A stretch of DNA of 64,000 nt from a bacterium. GTDB taxonomy: Bacteria > Bdellovibrionota > UBA2428. The notes under the pieces are model-generated. The model was not told the DNA's origin. It made no database searches and saw only the letters and a program-made list of their open reading frames with translations. The DNA lies in assembly GCA_009991595.1 (NCBI GenBank), contig JAACVK010000023.1, forward strand, positions 51,392 to 115,391, written 5' to 3'. This document shows positions 1 to 8,804 of this stretch, one piece after another; the stretch's first letter is position 1; the number at the start of each line of letters is the position of its first letter. The translations under genes were made by a program, and so were the position numbers.

Positions 1-655
1 ATTTGTCATTAGAAAAGTCAGCAACGTCTTGATAACCGGCCTTAGCCTCATTGTAGTTGATTCTATCCTCTTCAATTATCGACAAGTAAAAGCGGGCAGG
101 ATCAGAATACCTTGGGTGCTGAGCATCCATAAGCGATCTAAATCGAACAGTAGCCTCTTCGTATTCTTTATTTTCTACATTACACAAAGCCAAGTAATAG
201 GTTGAATCATCTTTATTCCTAGGAAAACCTTGAGATAAACTAAGATAGCGTTTTGCAGCCTGACACCCCCGCTCGTGAAAGGACGCAATTCCAAAACCCA
301 AATAAGCATCGGAGCGCTGCCCTGGACTCAAATACTTTGACTTTTTAACAAGCTCACCAAAGGCACTCAGTGCAACCCTTGACTTCGATCTACCGAGCGC
401 ATCCCAACCAACAGAAAATAGTCGATCAACTCCAGTTTTTCTCTGTAAGCCCTTCGTCTTAGCCAAACTCGTGGTTTGAGAGCCTTGCACAAACTCTTTT
501 GTATTCGCAGTTGCTGAGGGAGAATTTCTGCGTGCCGGAACAGACTTCAAACGACCGCGTTTTAATCCTTTGGATTGATTAAACTCCACTCCCGAGCTTT
601 GAGAAAATGAAATCCATGATGAGACCATTATTAAAAACAAAAAACTTCGCTTCAT
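1..655 (-). CDS. Exported TPR-like repeat protein, partial (C-terminus beyond the left edge)
   Basis: An open frame runs on the minus strand from an ATG at 655 off the left edge, with no stop in about 218 codons. The start MKRSFLFLIMVSSWISFSQ looks like a signal peptide. A basic, Ser/Thr-rich stretch follows to about residue 75. The rest is helical and reads like tetratricopeptide repeats: alternating Ala/Tyr/Leu positions, phrases such as YLALCNVENKEYEEA, and the later RFYLSIIEEDRINYNEA. TPR proteins of this kind usually act as periplasmic scaffolds, but no specific function can be given. The gene is separated from the next minus-strand gene by a terminator at 712-743. The frame and signal peptide are seen directly; the TPR call is by eye. 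Confidence 0.7.
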   Translation of the reverse strand, partial: MKRSFLFLIMVSSWISFSQSSGVEFNQSKGLKRGRLKSVPARRNSPSATANTKEFVQGSQTTSLAKTKGLQRKTGVDRLFSVGWDALGRSKSRVALSAFGELVKKSKYLSPGQRSDAYLGFGIASFHERGCQAAKRYLSLSQGFPRNKDDSTYYLALCNVENKEYEEATVRFRSLMDAQHPRYSDPARFYLSIIEEDRINYNEAKAGYQDVADFSNDK

Positions 656-703
656 ACTCTGTCTTGAGAATACCCTTTATGCTCCCAATAGTTTAGGGCT
701 AGA

Positions 704-743
704 CAAAAAAAAGGCCTGGTAGCTAATTTTAGCTACCAGGCCT
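704..743 (-). terminator. Rho-independent terminator of the porin gene
   Basis: A perfect 13-bp inverted repeat (712-724 and 731-743, arms AGGCCTGGTAGCT/AGCTACCAGGCCT) encloses a 6-nt loop. A run of eight A on the plus strand (704-711) becomes a U-tract directly after the stem on the minus strand. It lies 27 bases past the stop of the porin gene, so it ends that transcript. Confidence 0.93.
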
Positions 744-769
744 TCTAGCTTCTATTCGTTAGTCCTAAT

Positions 770-1810
770 TTAGAACTTGAAAACACCAGCTAGGTTAATG
801 CTATGAGCAACTTGCGATTCGCTGCTTATGCTTGAGTCATAGCTAATGCTTTCCCAAGTATAATCAAGCTTCGCAACAAAACCTTCAGCTAGGTGAAACT
901 GAGGTCCGACAGTAACTTCGATAGTTGCGTCTTTAGGAGCAGCAGCAGACTCTGTACCGTCTTTTAGCCATTCAAAGCGAAGTCCACCGTGAACCGTGTC
1001 TGACCATTTCATACCAAGATCAACACCTACACCAAAGTCAGTTTTAGTGCCTTTAGTGTCGCCCTTAGAGGCATAGCCGTAAAGAGCAGCATCCCACATG
1101 CCCCAGTTTGAACCGATGTCCATATCAACAATGTAACCAGACTGCTTGTCATTTCCAGTAGCTTCATGGTCACCAGTGTTAACTAGTACGCCTAAGTTGA
1201 AGTTGAATGAATCGAACTTGGTGTTAGCTTTTAAGCCGAAATCCAAGTTACCGTTGTTCATATGTCCTTGGTTATAAGGGTTAGCCACTAAACCATGAAC
1301 AGTGAACATATCACTAAACTCATAAGATCCATGCCAACCAACATGTGTTACAGGCATTTGATCCCACATCACACCGTGCGCAGCATACTTAATAGTATGA
1401 GTGTCATTTCCTTCGAATCCAAAAAGGCTGTCAAATTGGCCTAGTCTCCAAGCAAATCCATTATCATAACTCATAGATACATAAGCTTGTGACTTGCTTT
1501 CGCCTACAGTCCAGTCTTCAGCGACTGGTGTGCCAGTAAATCCGCTGGTTGCAGACTTAGCAGGACCAGCAAAGTCCAAATCAACAAAAACTTCAGCTCC
1601 GCCGACTTTTTTACTCAAATAAACAGCGCCTTCGTTAAAGCGAAAAGTATTTACGCTTGAGTCTGCGTTACTAACTCCGCCTGTGTCTTTAGTGTTATTC
1701 CAGTTGTATTGTGCGTCAACATATCCGCCAACACTTACCCCGTCCTGAGCATGCGCTACTAGAGCACCCCCAAGCAACACTGTCGTGAAAATCCCTAGGT
1801 TGCGTTTCAT
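770..1810 (-). CDS. Outer-membrane beta-barrel porin
   Basis: The 346-residue protein has a signal peptide (MKRNLGIFTTVLLGGALVAHA, cleavage near AHA|QDG). Alternating polar/aromatic beta-strands follow for the whole length, and it ends in Phe (LAGVFKF), the usual C-terminal signature of BAM-inserted barrels. The composition resembles the OmpL-like 'beta-barrel porin-2' family: early GYVDAQYNWNNT, and a middle part like WRLGQFDSLFGFEGND. The predicted role is passive solute uptake across the outer membrane; the substrate is unknown. The start is supported by a strong Shine-Dalgarno (GGAGGAG, 8 nt upstream). It is monocistronic, with its own terminator at 704-743. The strong ribosome site and terminator suggest an abundant protein. 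Confidence 0.8.
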   Translation of the reverse strand: MKRNLGIFTTVLLGGALVAHAQDGVSVGGYVDAQYNWNNTKDTGGVSNADSSVNTFRFNEGAVYLSKKVGGAEVFVDLDFAGPAKSATSGFTGTPVAEDWTVGESKSQAYVSMSYDNGFAWRLGQFDSLFGFEGNDTHTIKYAAHGVMWDQMPVTHVGWHGSYEFSDMFTVHGLVANPYNQGHMNNGNLDFGLKANTKFDSFNFNLGVLVNTGDHEATGNDKQSGYIVDMDIGSNWGMWDAALYGYASKGDTKGTKTDFGVGVDLGMKWSDTVHGGLRFEWLKDGTESAAAPKDATIEVTVGPQFHLAEGFVAKLDYTWESISYDSSISSESQVAHSINLAGVFKF

Positions 1811-2046
1811 CCGTGTCTCCTCCTTGGAGGCTCAAGGCCCCACAAAAATTAAAGATTAAAAAATCTTAACTCTGTATCAATTATGCCGACTCACCAAAAT
1901 TCCGCAAGTTACGGCCGGTGACTATCTCTAAAAATATCAACGCCTTGTGTTGGTCAAGCTATCCAAACTACCCCCAAAACCCGGCTGAAAGCCCTAATTC
2001 TTGATTCTTGACACATATACAGCGCTCGGCCTAGGAAGAGTGGGCC

Positions 2047-2229
2047 ATGGCAAAAAAGACTGATCGCATTGTTGTCACCCTTGAATGTACCGAAGCTCGC
2101 GGGCTTGGAAAAACGCCTAGTCGTTATGTAACCCGTAAGAACAAGAAAAACACGACTCAAAAGCTCGAGCTTAAAAAATACAACCGTTACCTTAAGAAGG
2201 TAACAGTTCACAAAGAAGTTAAAAGCTAA
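2047..2229 (+). CDS. rpmG: 50S ribosomal protein L33 (bL33), cysteine-free form
   Basis: This is a 60-residue basic protein with the L33 signature: [35 protein letters not shown] and VHKEVK. The zinc ribbon CxxC pairs of the C+ form are missing (only one Cys, in LECTE), so this is the zinc-independent C- type. It belongs to the large ribosomal subunit near the E site. A TTGACA hexamer sits at 2008-2013 upstream, but no good -10 box follows at standard spacing. The next gene starts 12 bases downstream and may be co-transcribed. An overlapping 102-codon reading frame on the other strand is a shadow. Confidence 0.95.
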   Translation: MAKKTDRIVVTLECTEARGLGKTPSRYVTRKNKKNTTQKLELKKYNRYLKKVTVHKEVKS

Positions 2230-2241
2230 ACGATTCCCCAC

Positions 2242-3795
2242 TTGAGCGATTTTAACGTTCATACACGCCAGAAAACTATTTCAACAGCTACGTCCGATGC
2301 ATCTATTTACGATGTATGCATCTTAGGCGGTGGAATCACTGGTGCTGGCATTGCAAGAGAGTCTGCACTACGTGGACTTAAAACACTTCTATTAGAAAAG
2401 AACGATTTTGCTTTTGGAACGAGTTCTCGCTCATCCAAGCTCATTCATGGTGGCGTAAGATATTTAGAAAACTTTGAATTTGCTTTAGTTTTTGAAAGCA
2501 CTCAAGAAAGAGCATTGCTCTGGAAGAACGCTCCACAACTCTGCCACCCCATTCCATTTTTATTCCCCACCTTTAAAGAATCCAAGCTCCCGCTTTGGAA
2601 GCTCAACCTAGGCCTTTGGCTGTATGACATCTTAGCCACCTTTAAAACTCCCAGCCGTCACAGGAAATACTCTGCAAAAAAAACAATAGCGGTCGAGCCT
2701 AAGCTCAGAAGCAAAGACCTTGTGGGCTCTATCTTCTACTGGGATGGTGCCACCAACGACGCCCGATTAACCTTGGCCAATATAATAGAGGCAAAAAACT
2801 CTGGGGCGGATGTTTTATCGCGTTTTGAAATCACCTACACTCAATATGAGCCCGAAAAAAAGTTACACAAGATTTCCGCGCTCGATCACCTAAGCGGCAA
2901 GACTCACACCTTTTATTCGAAAACGATCGTTTGTGCGGCCGGCCCCTGGAGCGACCAAGCCCTCTCACAACTAGGCATTAAAAGAAAAGCAAAACTCTTA
3001 GCAACAACCAGAGGCTCTCACTTTGTTGTGAAACGAGAACATCTACCCCTCAATCATGCTGTCGTTGTTGTGCATCCTAAAGACGAACGAGTGATGTTTG
3101 CCATACCCTGGGGTGATCACACTGTAGTTGGCACAACCGACATCTTTGACGAGTGTAGTCCTGATGTTGTTCACATGAACGCAGAGGAAGTTGATTATCT
3201 AATCGATGCCATCAAAGATTACTTTCCAGAAGCAGCCTTTAAGCGCTCTGACATTTTAAGTGTGTGGTCTGGCTTAAGACCTTTAATCAGACCTTCCGAT
3301 GAAGAATCTGCCTCTGAAATATCCAGAGAACATCATTTAGAATGGCTAGACCCTGGGCTTTTAGTGATTGCTGGCGGCAAGCTCACCACCTTTCGAAAAA
3401 TGTCAGAAGACGCTGTCTTAAAATTATTGGAAAAATCTAAAGAAAGCGGAATCCACTTCGAAACCCTAAAAAAGGCTTCTACAAAGCATCTGCCTATTGC
3501 TCCTCTTGCTTTTCCCCAAGAAAAACGTCAAGGAAATATTGGCGAAAGCGAAGCAGGAAGATTATCCCCAAAAGACATTGTTGGTATTTGCCAAGATCAA
3601 ATGGTGCTCACACTGGAAGACTTCATGGTTAGAAGAACGGATCTTTATTACAAAGAGCCCAACAATGGCCTCGATCTTTTAGAGAAATTAAAAAACGACA
3701 TGATGGAATCTCTAGACTGGAATGAAGCCAACTGGACAAAACAAGTCAGCTCTTACCGACAATTTGTAGAGATACAAAATAGCTGCTTGAAATGA
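2242..3795 (+). CDS. glpD: FAD-dependent glycerol-3-phosphate dehydrogenase
   Basis: The enzyme oxidises sn-glycerol 3-phosphate to dihydroxyacetone phosphate at the inner membrane and passes electrons to quinone. The N-terminus has the FAD-binding Rossmann motif (YDVCILGGGITGAGIARES, about residues 24-42), then the family signature SSRSSKLIHGGVRYLE. The middle part has WDGATNDARL, and the C-terminal half has IPWGDHTVVGTTD, LSVWSGLRPLIRP and IAGGKLTTFRKM. At 517 residues it has family length. The frame opens with TTG at 2242, with no in-frame ATG before the FAD motif and no clear Shine-Dalgarno. The start is therefore uncertain, and translation may depend on coupling to rpmG 12 bases upstream. 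Confidence 0.93.
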   Translation: MSDFNVHTRQKTISTATSDASIYDVCILGGGITGAGIARESALRGLKTLLLEKNDFAFGTSSRSSKLIHGGVRYLENFEFALVFESTQERALLWKNAPQLCHPIPFLFPTFKESKLPLWKLNLGLWLYDILATFKTPSRHRKYSAKKTIAVEPKLRSKDLVGSIFYWDGATNDARLTLANIIEAKNSGADVLSRFEITYTQYEPEKKLHKISALDHLSGKTHTFYSKTIVCAAGPWSDQALSQLGIKRKAKLLATTRGSHFVVKREHLPLNHAVVVVHPKDERVMFAIPWGDHTVVGTTDIFDECSPDVVHMNAEEVDYLIDAIKDYFPEAAFKRSDILSVWSGLRPLIRPSDEESASEISREHHLEWLDPGLLVIAGGKLTTFRKMSEDAVLKLLEKSKESGIHFETLKKASTKHLPIAPLAFPQEKRQGNIGESEAGRLSPKDIVGICQDQMVLTLEDFMVRRTDLYYKEPNNGLDLLEKLKNDMMESLDWNEANWTKQVSSYRQFVEIQNSCLK

Positions 3796-3796
3796 A

Positions 3797-4372
3797 CTAT
3801 TCGCGCCGCAAATAAAAAGCGACTTCAAACTTGTGCATTCCCGCTGGCTTTATCTGAGTAAAAAGCAACCTATCGCCTAAAACTTGTTTAGCCTTTTCTT
3901 GTTGATCAGGGCCAAACGCACTCAAGCCTAAACTCAGACGGCAACATTCGGTTGCAAAATCTCCAGAGAAATATGTCTCTAACTTTTCGCCATGAGCCGG
4001 GTCCCACACATCCTCTAGACTCCCCAGCTCCAACTCCAAAGCCTGCACAAGGGAAAGGTTCTTCATAAGCCAAGCAATCAACCAAACGACCTTTTCTTTG
4101 TTTAGTTGGTCCTGATGATCGGGAAGCAACCGCTTATAGGAAAGCACCTCTTCTTCAACCTGCTCTTGCACGTCGGCTAATTCAGAAAAGTCTATCCAAA
4201 GTGTTTTTGCGATCTCAGGAAAGTTCACAAGTGAACGTCTAGAACCTCGCTCTAAAACAACTCCAAGAGCATCTAAATTCAGTAAATTTACGTCGTAACC
4301 CAAGCTACTAAGCAAACCATCCTGCGCAGGAACAACCACACTGCCAGGGGTAAAATAATCGCTCTTAGCCAT
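3797..4372 (-). CDS. Conserved-looking hypothetical protein
   Basis: This 191-residue soluble protein has no signal peptide or membrane segment. It is acidic and mostly helical: a central stretch of Glu/Leu-rich helices (SELADVQEQVEEEVLSYKRLL) is followed by WLIAWLMKNLSLVQALELELGSLEDVWDP. No family was recognised. It starts 3 bases after the stop of the upstream epimerase gene, so the two form an operon. Its end is 1 base from the convergent glpD stop. Codon use looks like the neighbours. Confidence 0.7.
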   Translation of the reverse strand: MAKSDYFTPGSVVVPAQDGLLSSLGYDVNLLNLDALGVVLERGSRRSLVNFPEIAKTLWIDFSELADVQEQVEEEVLSYKRLLPDHQDQLNKEKVVWLIAWLMKNLSLVQALELELGSLEDVWDPAHGEKLETYFSGDFATECCRLSLGLSAFGPDQQEKAKQVLGDRLLFTQIKPAGMHKFEVAFYLRRE

Positions 4373-4375
4373 TCC

Positions 4376-5278
4376 CTACGACACAATATCTTTTAAGGCA
4401 TTCTCAATTTTCGAGTAATGAAAAGTGTATCCAGAATCAGTCGCTTTCTTAGAGCTTACATTCTGGCCGTTGGCTATCACTTCTGCAGCTCCACCAACTC
4501 CCACATAAAGCATCACTTTAACAAAGCGGCCAAACGCCTTCTGGAAAAACTCTGGCCCAAGAAGGCCTAGCTGAGGTCGAGACAGCGCCTCTCCCAACTT
4601 ATGAGAAAAACCAGCATTGCTAACGACTTTAGGTGCAACTGCATTCACGGGTCCTTTTACTGATTCGTTTTCTAAGGCGTGAACAAAAAGGCCAACTACA
4701 TCATCGACATGAACCCAAGAGAAGGGCTGCTCACCCGTTCCGATCAGAGAACCCTGCATGAGCTTAAACACAGGAAGCAGTTTTTCGAGTGCGCCCCCCC
4801 CTTCGCCAAGCACAACACCAATCCTAATGACGACTGTTCGCAAATCTAATTCACGTTGAGCACGAAAGGCCTCGTCTTCCCAAGCTAAACAAACACGAGC
4901 TAAAAAATCGGTTGAAGGAGGACTGTCTTCATTGAAGCTTTGATCAAAACCACCCACGCCATAAAAACCTATGGCAGAGGCATTCAGAAAAACCTTCGGC
5001 ACCTGCCCAGAAACCTTGGCTTCAGACATAGCGTCAACGATCTGACGAGTGCTCGACACTCGACTGTCATGAATAGCGGCCATCACATCCGTGCTCCAGC
5101 GCTTTTTAAAGAGAGGAAAGCCTCCCAAGTTGATGACCGCGTCACTTTCTTTGATTTTAGAGCCAAAAGAGGCGTCTCGCCTCACGTCACTGACAGTGAC
5201 CTCGTGCCCCTTAGAGTTGAGAGACTCAACGAGTTTCTTACCAATAAATCCTGTGCCGCCAAAAATAACTACCTTCAT
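4376..5278 (-). CDS. SDR-family epimerase, TIGR01777 / YfcH type
   Basis: The protein has 300 residues with an N-terminal NAD(P)-binding motif (MKVVIFGGTGFIGKKL, GxxGxxG). It also has the family-typical NLGGFPLFKKRWS (compare NLAG..I...RW), the SAIGFYGVGG segment carrying the active-site Tyr, and a C-terminal SSKKATDSGYTFHYSKIENALKDI like the DUF1731 tail of YfcH proteins. It is probably a cytosolic NAD(P)-dependent nucleotide-sugar epimerase or oxidoreductase of unknown substrate. It is the first gene of a two-gene minus-strand operon and is divergent from the gene at 5340. Confidence 0.87.
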   Translation of the reverse strand: MKVVIFGGTGFIGKKLVESLNSKGHEVTVSDVRRDASFGSKIKESDAVINLGGFPLFKKRWSTDVMAAIHDSRVSSTRQIVDAMSEAKVSGQVPKVFLNASAIGFYGVGGFDQSFNEDSPPSTDFLARVCLAWEDEAFRAQRELDLRTVVIRIGVVLGEGGGALEKLLPVFKLMQGSLIGTGEQPFSWVHVDDVVGLFVHALENESVKGPVNAVAPKVVSNAGFSHKLGEALSRPQLGLLGPEFFQKAFGRFVKVMLYVGVGGAAEVIANGQNVSSKKATDSGYTFHYSKIENALKDIVS

Positions 5279-5339
5279 GCAATCAAAACCTCATTTTTAT
5301 TTCTTAACTTTTGGCTACAATAGAGGAACGGGGGAATCA

Positions 5340-6428
5340 ATGAAAGTCGAAATCTACGGAAATACTGTCGCCAGCGCGTGCGCCGCCTTAAAGGCCCAAA
5401 GCCTGGGACACGAAGTAACCTGGTTTACTAAAAATGACTCCCAAATTAAAAACATGAGGCCAACCAGGCTTTCTCAAAGCCATATTTCACAGATTTTGGA
5501 ATATACACGTCCCTTCTTTCGAGCACTGCCTTCTTTGATAAAGGCTCAAGCCATTTCAAATTATTCAACCTTGAACTCCAAAGCCTTGAGTGACCCCTGG
5601 AAATCTATCAATTCGGAGAAAAACTACTGGGTCGATGAAAAGCAACTGATCAAAGAATTAAAAGAGGCCGCCGCCAATTCTTCGATGAGAATCCTTCACT
5701 CAGACCTTTTCCCAAGATTTATGGGAAACACTGCAAATATGAGCATCGTTGATGCTTTCGATACAGACCTAGCCCTTTGGAGTCAAAGGCTCTTCAATCA
5801 ACCTCACCATCAAGAAGATCCTTCTCATTGCCTTCAGCTTCACATCGCCAAAAATCCACGACAACAACTTGGACACGGCAAAATTCTAAAACTTCGAGAC
5901 TGCCTTGGTTTTATAGAACCCTCCGGACCATCCTCGAGTGTTATCAGCTTTTTCTCAGACAAAAAGCAAAACATCACAGAACTACGTTCCGTATTGGGTC
6001 GGCAAATGGGCCAAAATTCTGGAATCCCCATAGAATTGGGAGTTTTAATCACCCTCAACCCGGGAGCCACTCAAAGATCTATTAAAACCTTTGTGGGCCA
6101 AGCCCAAGTCATTGCTCCAGGACTGTTCCCAATTGGACACTCAATCGGCACCCTCAACCCCGAGAATAACCAACAAACAATGATGTCTCTTGATCATTTA
6201 GTTGAGCTCGAGAGCATCTTGACGAATTTTTCTGCAAAGAATCAGGTGAAGGTTTATCAGCTGAGTGAGCGCTGGATTGAATCCAAGCGCAATGCGTTTC
6301 GACGACGCCTGTATTTGACTAAGTTGTGGAAAAAAGCCCTACTTTCGCCACAAAATCAGCGATTAGTTCTATCTACACACAGCATTTTGCCCCCGTTTTT
6401 ACGGCAAAGCTTGGCGAGCCCTCTATAA
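5340..6428 (+). CDS. Orphan protein with a possible Rossmann-like N-terminus
   Basis: The reading frame is open further upstream, but that part overlaps the divergent epimerase gene. The ATG at 5340 follows a GGGG ribosome site, so the protein is 362 residues. It begins MKVEIYGNTVASACAALKA, a beta-alpha-beta start like FAD/NAD-dependent proteins but with an incomplete glycine motif (GNTVAS). The rest has no motif I recognise; the C-terminus is basic and helical (SKRNAFRRRLYLTKLWKKALL). It could be a degenerate flavoprotein. Nothing in the neighbourhood (epimerase, peroxiredoxin) fixes its role. Confidence 0.7.
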   Translation: MKVEIYGNTVASACAALKAQSLGHEVTWFTKNDSQIKNMRPTRLSQSHISQILEYTRPFFRALPSLIKAQAISNYSTLNSKALSDPWKSINSEKNYWVDEKQLIKELKEAAANSSMRILHSDLFPRFMGNTANMSIVDAFDTDLALWSQRLFNQPHHQEDPSHCLQLHIAKNPRQQLGHGKILKLRDCLGFIEPSGPSSSVISFFSDKKQNITELRSVLGRQMGQNSGIPIELGVLITLNPGATQRSIKTFVGQAQVIAPGLFPIGHSIGTLNPENNQQTMMSLDHLVELESILTNFSAKNQVKVYQLSERWIESKRNAFRRRLYLTKLWKKALLSPQNQRLVLSTHSILPPFLRQSLASPL

Positions 6429-6489
6429 AACTGGGCCTGATATCACTGAAATTTTATGCTAGAGTTTCCAAAAAACTTCAGGAGGTTTT

Positions 6490-7068
6490 ATGGAAACATT
6501 AGTTGGGAAAAAAGCCCCATATTTCGAGGGCGAAGCCGCCATTGGGCAAGATTTTAAGAAAGTTAACTTGAACGACTACAAAGGCAAATACCTTTGCTTG
6601 TTCTTTTACCCGTTGGATTTTACTTTTGTATGTCCTACGGAACTTCATGCGTTCTCTGAACGAATGGAAGACTTCAAAAGTCGCAATTGCGAAGTGTTGG
6701 CCGCTTCAATCGACAGCAAATTTAGCCATGCTGCTTGGTTGAGAACCCCTAAGAATCAAGGTGGAATCGAAGGCGTAAACTACCCGATTCTTGCAGACAT
6801 CCACAAAACAGTTTCTCGTAGCTACGGCACATTGTTTGAAGATGCTGGTGTGGCATTCCGCGGATTGTTTTTGATTGATCCAAATCAAGTTGTTCGCCAC
6901 GTGACCATCAACGATCTTCCTCTTGGAAGAAACGTGGAAGAAGTTCTTCGCGTTCTTGATGCTGTTCAATACCATGCAGAACACGGTGAAGTTTGCCCAG
7001 CAAACTGGAAAAAAGGAAACAAGGCTTTGACTGCTTCAAACCAAGGTTTGAAAGATTTCTTTTCTTAA
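6490..7068 (+). CDS. 2-Cys peroxiredoxin (AhpC/TSA family)
   Basis: This is a thiol peroxidase that reduces H2O2, organic peroxides and peroxynitrite in the cytosol. The peroxidatic Cys48 sits in FYPLDFTFVCPTEL and the resolving Cys169 in HGEVCPANWKKG, so it is a typical 2-Cys enzyme. The AhpC-TSA fold spans residues 4-140, followed by the C-terminal 1-cysPrx domain; the 192-residue length is normal. The catalytic Arg is likely the one in FRGLFLIDP. Strong Shine-Dalgarno AGGAGG before the ATG. It is monocistronic with a terminator at 7091. No AhpF or OxyR lies nearby, so thioredoxin is the likely reductant. Confidence 0.95.
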   Translation: METLVGKKAPYFEGEAAIGQDFKKVNLNDYKGKYLCLFFYPLDFTFVCPTELHAFSERMEDFKSRNCEVLAASIDSKFSHAAWLRTPKNQGGIEGVNYPILADIHKTVSRSYGTLFEDAGVAFRGLFLIDPNQVVRHVTINDLPLGRNVEEVLRVLDAVQYHAEHGEVCPANWKKGNKALTASNQGLKDFFS

Positions 7069-7090
7069 TTTGTTTTAGAAAAAACACTAA

Positions 7091-7126
7091 AGCCCCGGGA
7101 AAGACCGCTTTCCTGGGGCTTTTTTT
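7091..7126 (+). terminator. Rho-independent terminator of the peroxiredoxin gene
   Basis: A 13-bp stem (7091-7103 and 7108-7120, AGCCCCGGGAAAG/CTTTCCTGGGGCT, with one G-U pair) and a 4-nt loop are followed by a run of T at 7120-7126. It lies 22 bases after the stop. Confidence 0.95.
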
Positions 7127-7178
7127 ATTTCCAAATCAAGAAGAGGACCTCTCTACTTTTCTAGATTAAACTTTGTTC

Positions 7179-7871
7179 ATGCTAAGAGACTATGAAAGCC
7201 ATCATAAAAACACTTACAACCTTGTTTGCCACGTGCTTGGCATACCACTTATCTTAGTCTCGTTATTTCTATTTTATTTAGCCCCAAAGCTTGGACTCAT
7301 CTTCTTTGTATTAGGTTGGATGTTTCAAATCATTGGTCACATCTTTGAAGGAGAAAGACCTGCCTTCTTGACCCAAAGTAAGCATTTAATCACGGGTGTT
7401 GTTTGGTATTCAGCTCAACTAATCAAACCTCAGAGATGGTTTTTAGGCGTTCTAGCTTGGCTAACTTTAGTCACAAGCCTAATGACTGTTCGCCTAGCTT
7501 TAATGGGGCGCCAAAGCGCAAACATTAAAATAGAAAACTCAGACCAATCTAATCAACTTAGAGCCTGTCCCGACACTCCCAACTGTGCGCTGGTGAGACT
7601 CGACAAAAAAGAATATCCCAACGCGAGCCTTAGCTCTGTTAATAAAGTCCTCCAAGACATGGGAGGCAATGTGCTTAACCCAGACAGCAACACAAACTAT
7701 TTACACGCTGAATTCAAAACAACTATTTTTGCCTTTACTGACGATTTTGAAGTCTTGCTCGACGAATCGGGCCTTCAAGTTAGGTCAGCCTCTAGAGTTG
7801 GACACTCGGACCTGGGAGCCAATCAAAAGAGAATAGAGCGCTTCAAACAACTGATATCTACTTCCCCGTAA
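7179..7871 (+). CDS. DUF962 (Mpo1-like) / DUF1499-like fusion membrane protein
   Basis: The ATG at 7179 is preferred over an in-frame TTG two codons earlier; the protein has 230 residues. Residues 1-105 look like the Mpo1/YGL010w (DUF962) family: YESHHKNTYNLVCHVLGIPL, then three or four hydrophobic segments with HIFEGERPAF between them. Residues about 125-230 look like DUF1499: CPDTPNCALVR, then YLHAEFKTTIFAFTDDFEVLLD and a final VRSASRVGHSDLGANQKRIERFK. Yeast Mpo1 is an Fe-dependent dioxygenase of 2-hydroxy fatty acids; the DUF1499 function is unknown. The fusion suggests a membrane lipid-related role, which is inference. Confidence 0.75.
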   Translation: MLRDYESHHKNTYNLVCHVLGIPLILVSLFLFYLAPKLGLIFFVLGWMFQIIGHIFEGERPAFLTQSKHLITGVVWYSAQLIKPQRWFLGVLAWLTLVTSLMTVRLALMGRQSANIKIENSDQSNQLRACPDTPNCALVRLDKKEYPNASLSSVNKVLQDMGGNVLNPDSNTNYLHAEFKTTIFAFTDDFEVLLDESGLQVRSASRVGHSDLGANQKRIERFKQLISTSP

Positions 7872-7968
7872 ACACCTCGACTATTAAGAATACCTATCAC
7901 AGGCATGTTTATTATCTATTTCACTTAAGGCTTCCTCTTACCTAGAAACAGCTTTGGAGGAACTATAA

Positions 7969-8466
7969 ATGAAAACAATATTCACCGCCCTATCAAGTAT
8001 TTTCATCTTCACGGCTTTCGCCCAAGAAGGGTCTAATCAGCGATACGAAAACAAGGTTAGACAAGTGAAAGAGTATACCAGTAGCCATCAGATTCAGTTA
8101 AACGAAGAAAGCGTTCGCTGCTCACGTGTTGGATACAGCGTCGAAGAGTTGAAGGTGAGTGTGCCAAGTTTGAAGTTAGTGGCTATCTTTGACCATGCCA
8201 ATTTTGGAGAAGCCCTTCCCTGTGTCACAGCCGGTCGCTGTCAAGAAGGAAACATGCCCAAAGACATTCTTAACAATGGTGTTACTTTCGTTAACACTGA
8301 CATTGAGGTCAAACTCAAAGAGACCTACATGCTCGATCACCAAGAAAAAACTTGCCTACGATACCTAACTGAAAATGTGAAAACAGATATTTTAGGAAAG
8401 GACTTCACTCACGAAAAAATAAATGACATCGGCAGTTTCCCATACGAGCTTTGTCAGCAAATCTAG
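7969..8466 (+). CDS. Secreted protein of unknown function
   Basis: The protein has 165 residues, with a signal peptide MKTIFTALSSIFIFTAFA and probable cleavage before QEG. The mature part is polar and has five cysteines (VRCSRVG, LPCVTAGRCQEG, KTCLRYL, YELCQQ), suggesting disulfides in the periplasm or outside the cell. No family was recognised. The start is supported by GGAGG 9 nt upstream. It is flanked by longish intergenic gaps, so it is probably a single-gene transcript. The gene at 8805 is another small secreted orphan with a similar layout, but I see no sequence likeness. Confidence 0.75.
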   Translation: MKTIFTALSSIFIFTAFAQEGSNQRYENKVRQVKEYTSSHQIQLNEESVRCSRVGYSVEELKVSVPSLKLVAIFDHANFGEALPCVTAGRCQEGNMPKDILNNGVTFVNTDIEVKLKETYMLDHQEKTCLRYLTENVKTDILGKDFTHEKINDIGSFPYELCQQI

Positions 8467-8804
8467 TCCACCAAGCGCATCGAGGTTTTGAAAAATCAAC
8501 TCAAGACTTCGGTGCACTCAAGTTACCTCTTTCACGAAACTTCACCCGCCCCCTTTAGGCGCAGCGAGTTACCACCTCACTAAAAGCTTCAAAGGCATCT
8601 TAGTGGTTAGCAAGCAATTTGCATTGATCTGAGCTAACTTTGCGCTCCAATTTGACGAAAGCAAAAAGACATAAAATCAAAACGAATTCAGGTGTATAGC
8701 ACCCTTCCTTGCACAAATTTTCAAAGAGGATTATCTCATAGCTAGTGAAAGTTTGAGGCTATAGGGGCTTTAAGCTTTTTGAGTTAACTACGGAGGGAAT
8801 TATC
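8467..8804. other. 338-base intergenic gap
   Basis: This gap lies between two secreted-protein genes in the same direction. No open frame with a ribosome site, tRNA or strong hairpin was seen. A TTGACG at 8652 and TAAAAT at 8672 resemble promoter boxes, but the 14-base spacing is too short to call. A weak imperfect repeat (CACTAA...TTAGTG, around 8576-8605) has no T-tract. It presumably holds the promoter of the 8805 gene. Confidence 0.5.

Noticed and set aside
1900..1925. Sigma-54-like GG...GC upstream of the porin gene on the minus strand
   Set aside because: The spacing is 9, not 10, and the sequence lacks GGCAC.
1954..2262. 102-codon minus-strand frame over rpmG
   Set aside because: Shadow frame on the opposite strand of a clear ribosomal protein gene.
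5091..5339. N-terminal extension of the 5340 gene's open frame
   Set aside because: It lies over the divergent epimerase gene; the ATG at 5340 has its own ribosome site and starts a typical beta-alpha-beta segment.
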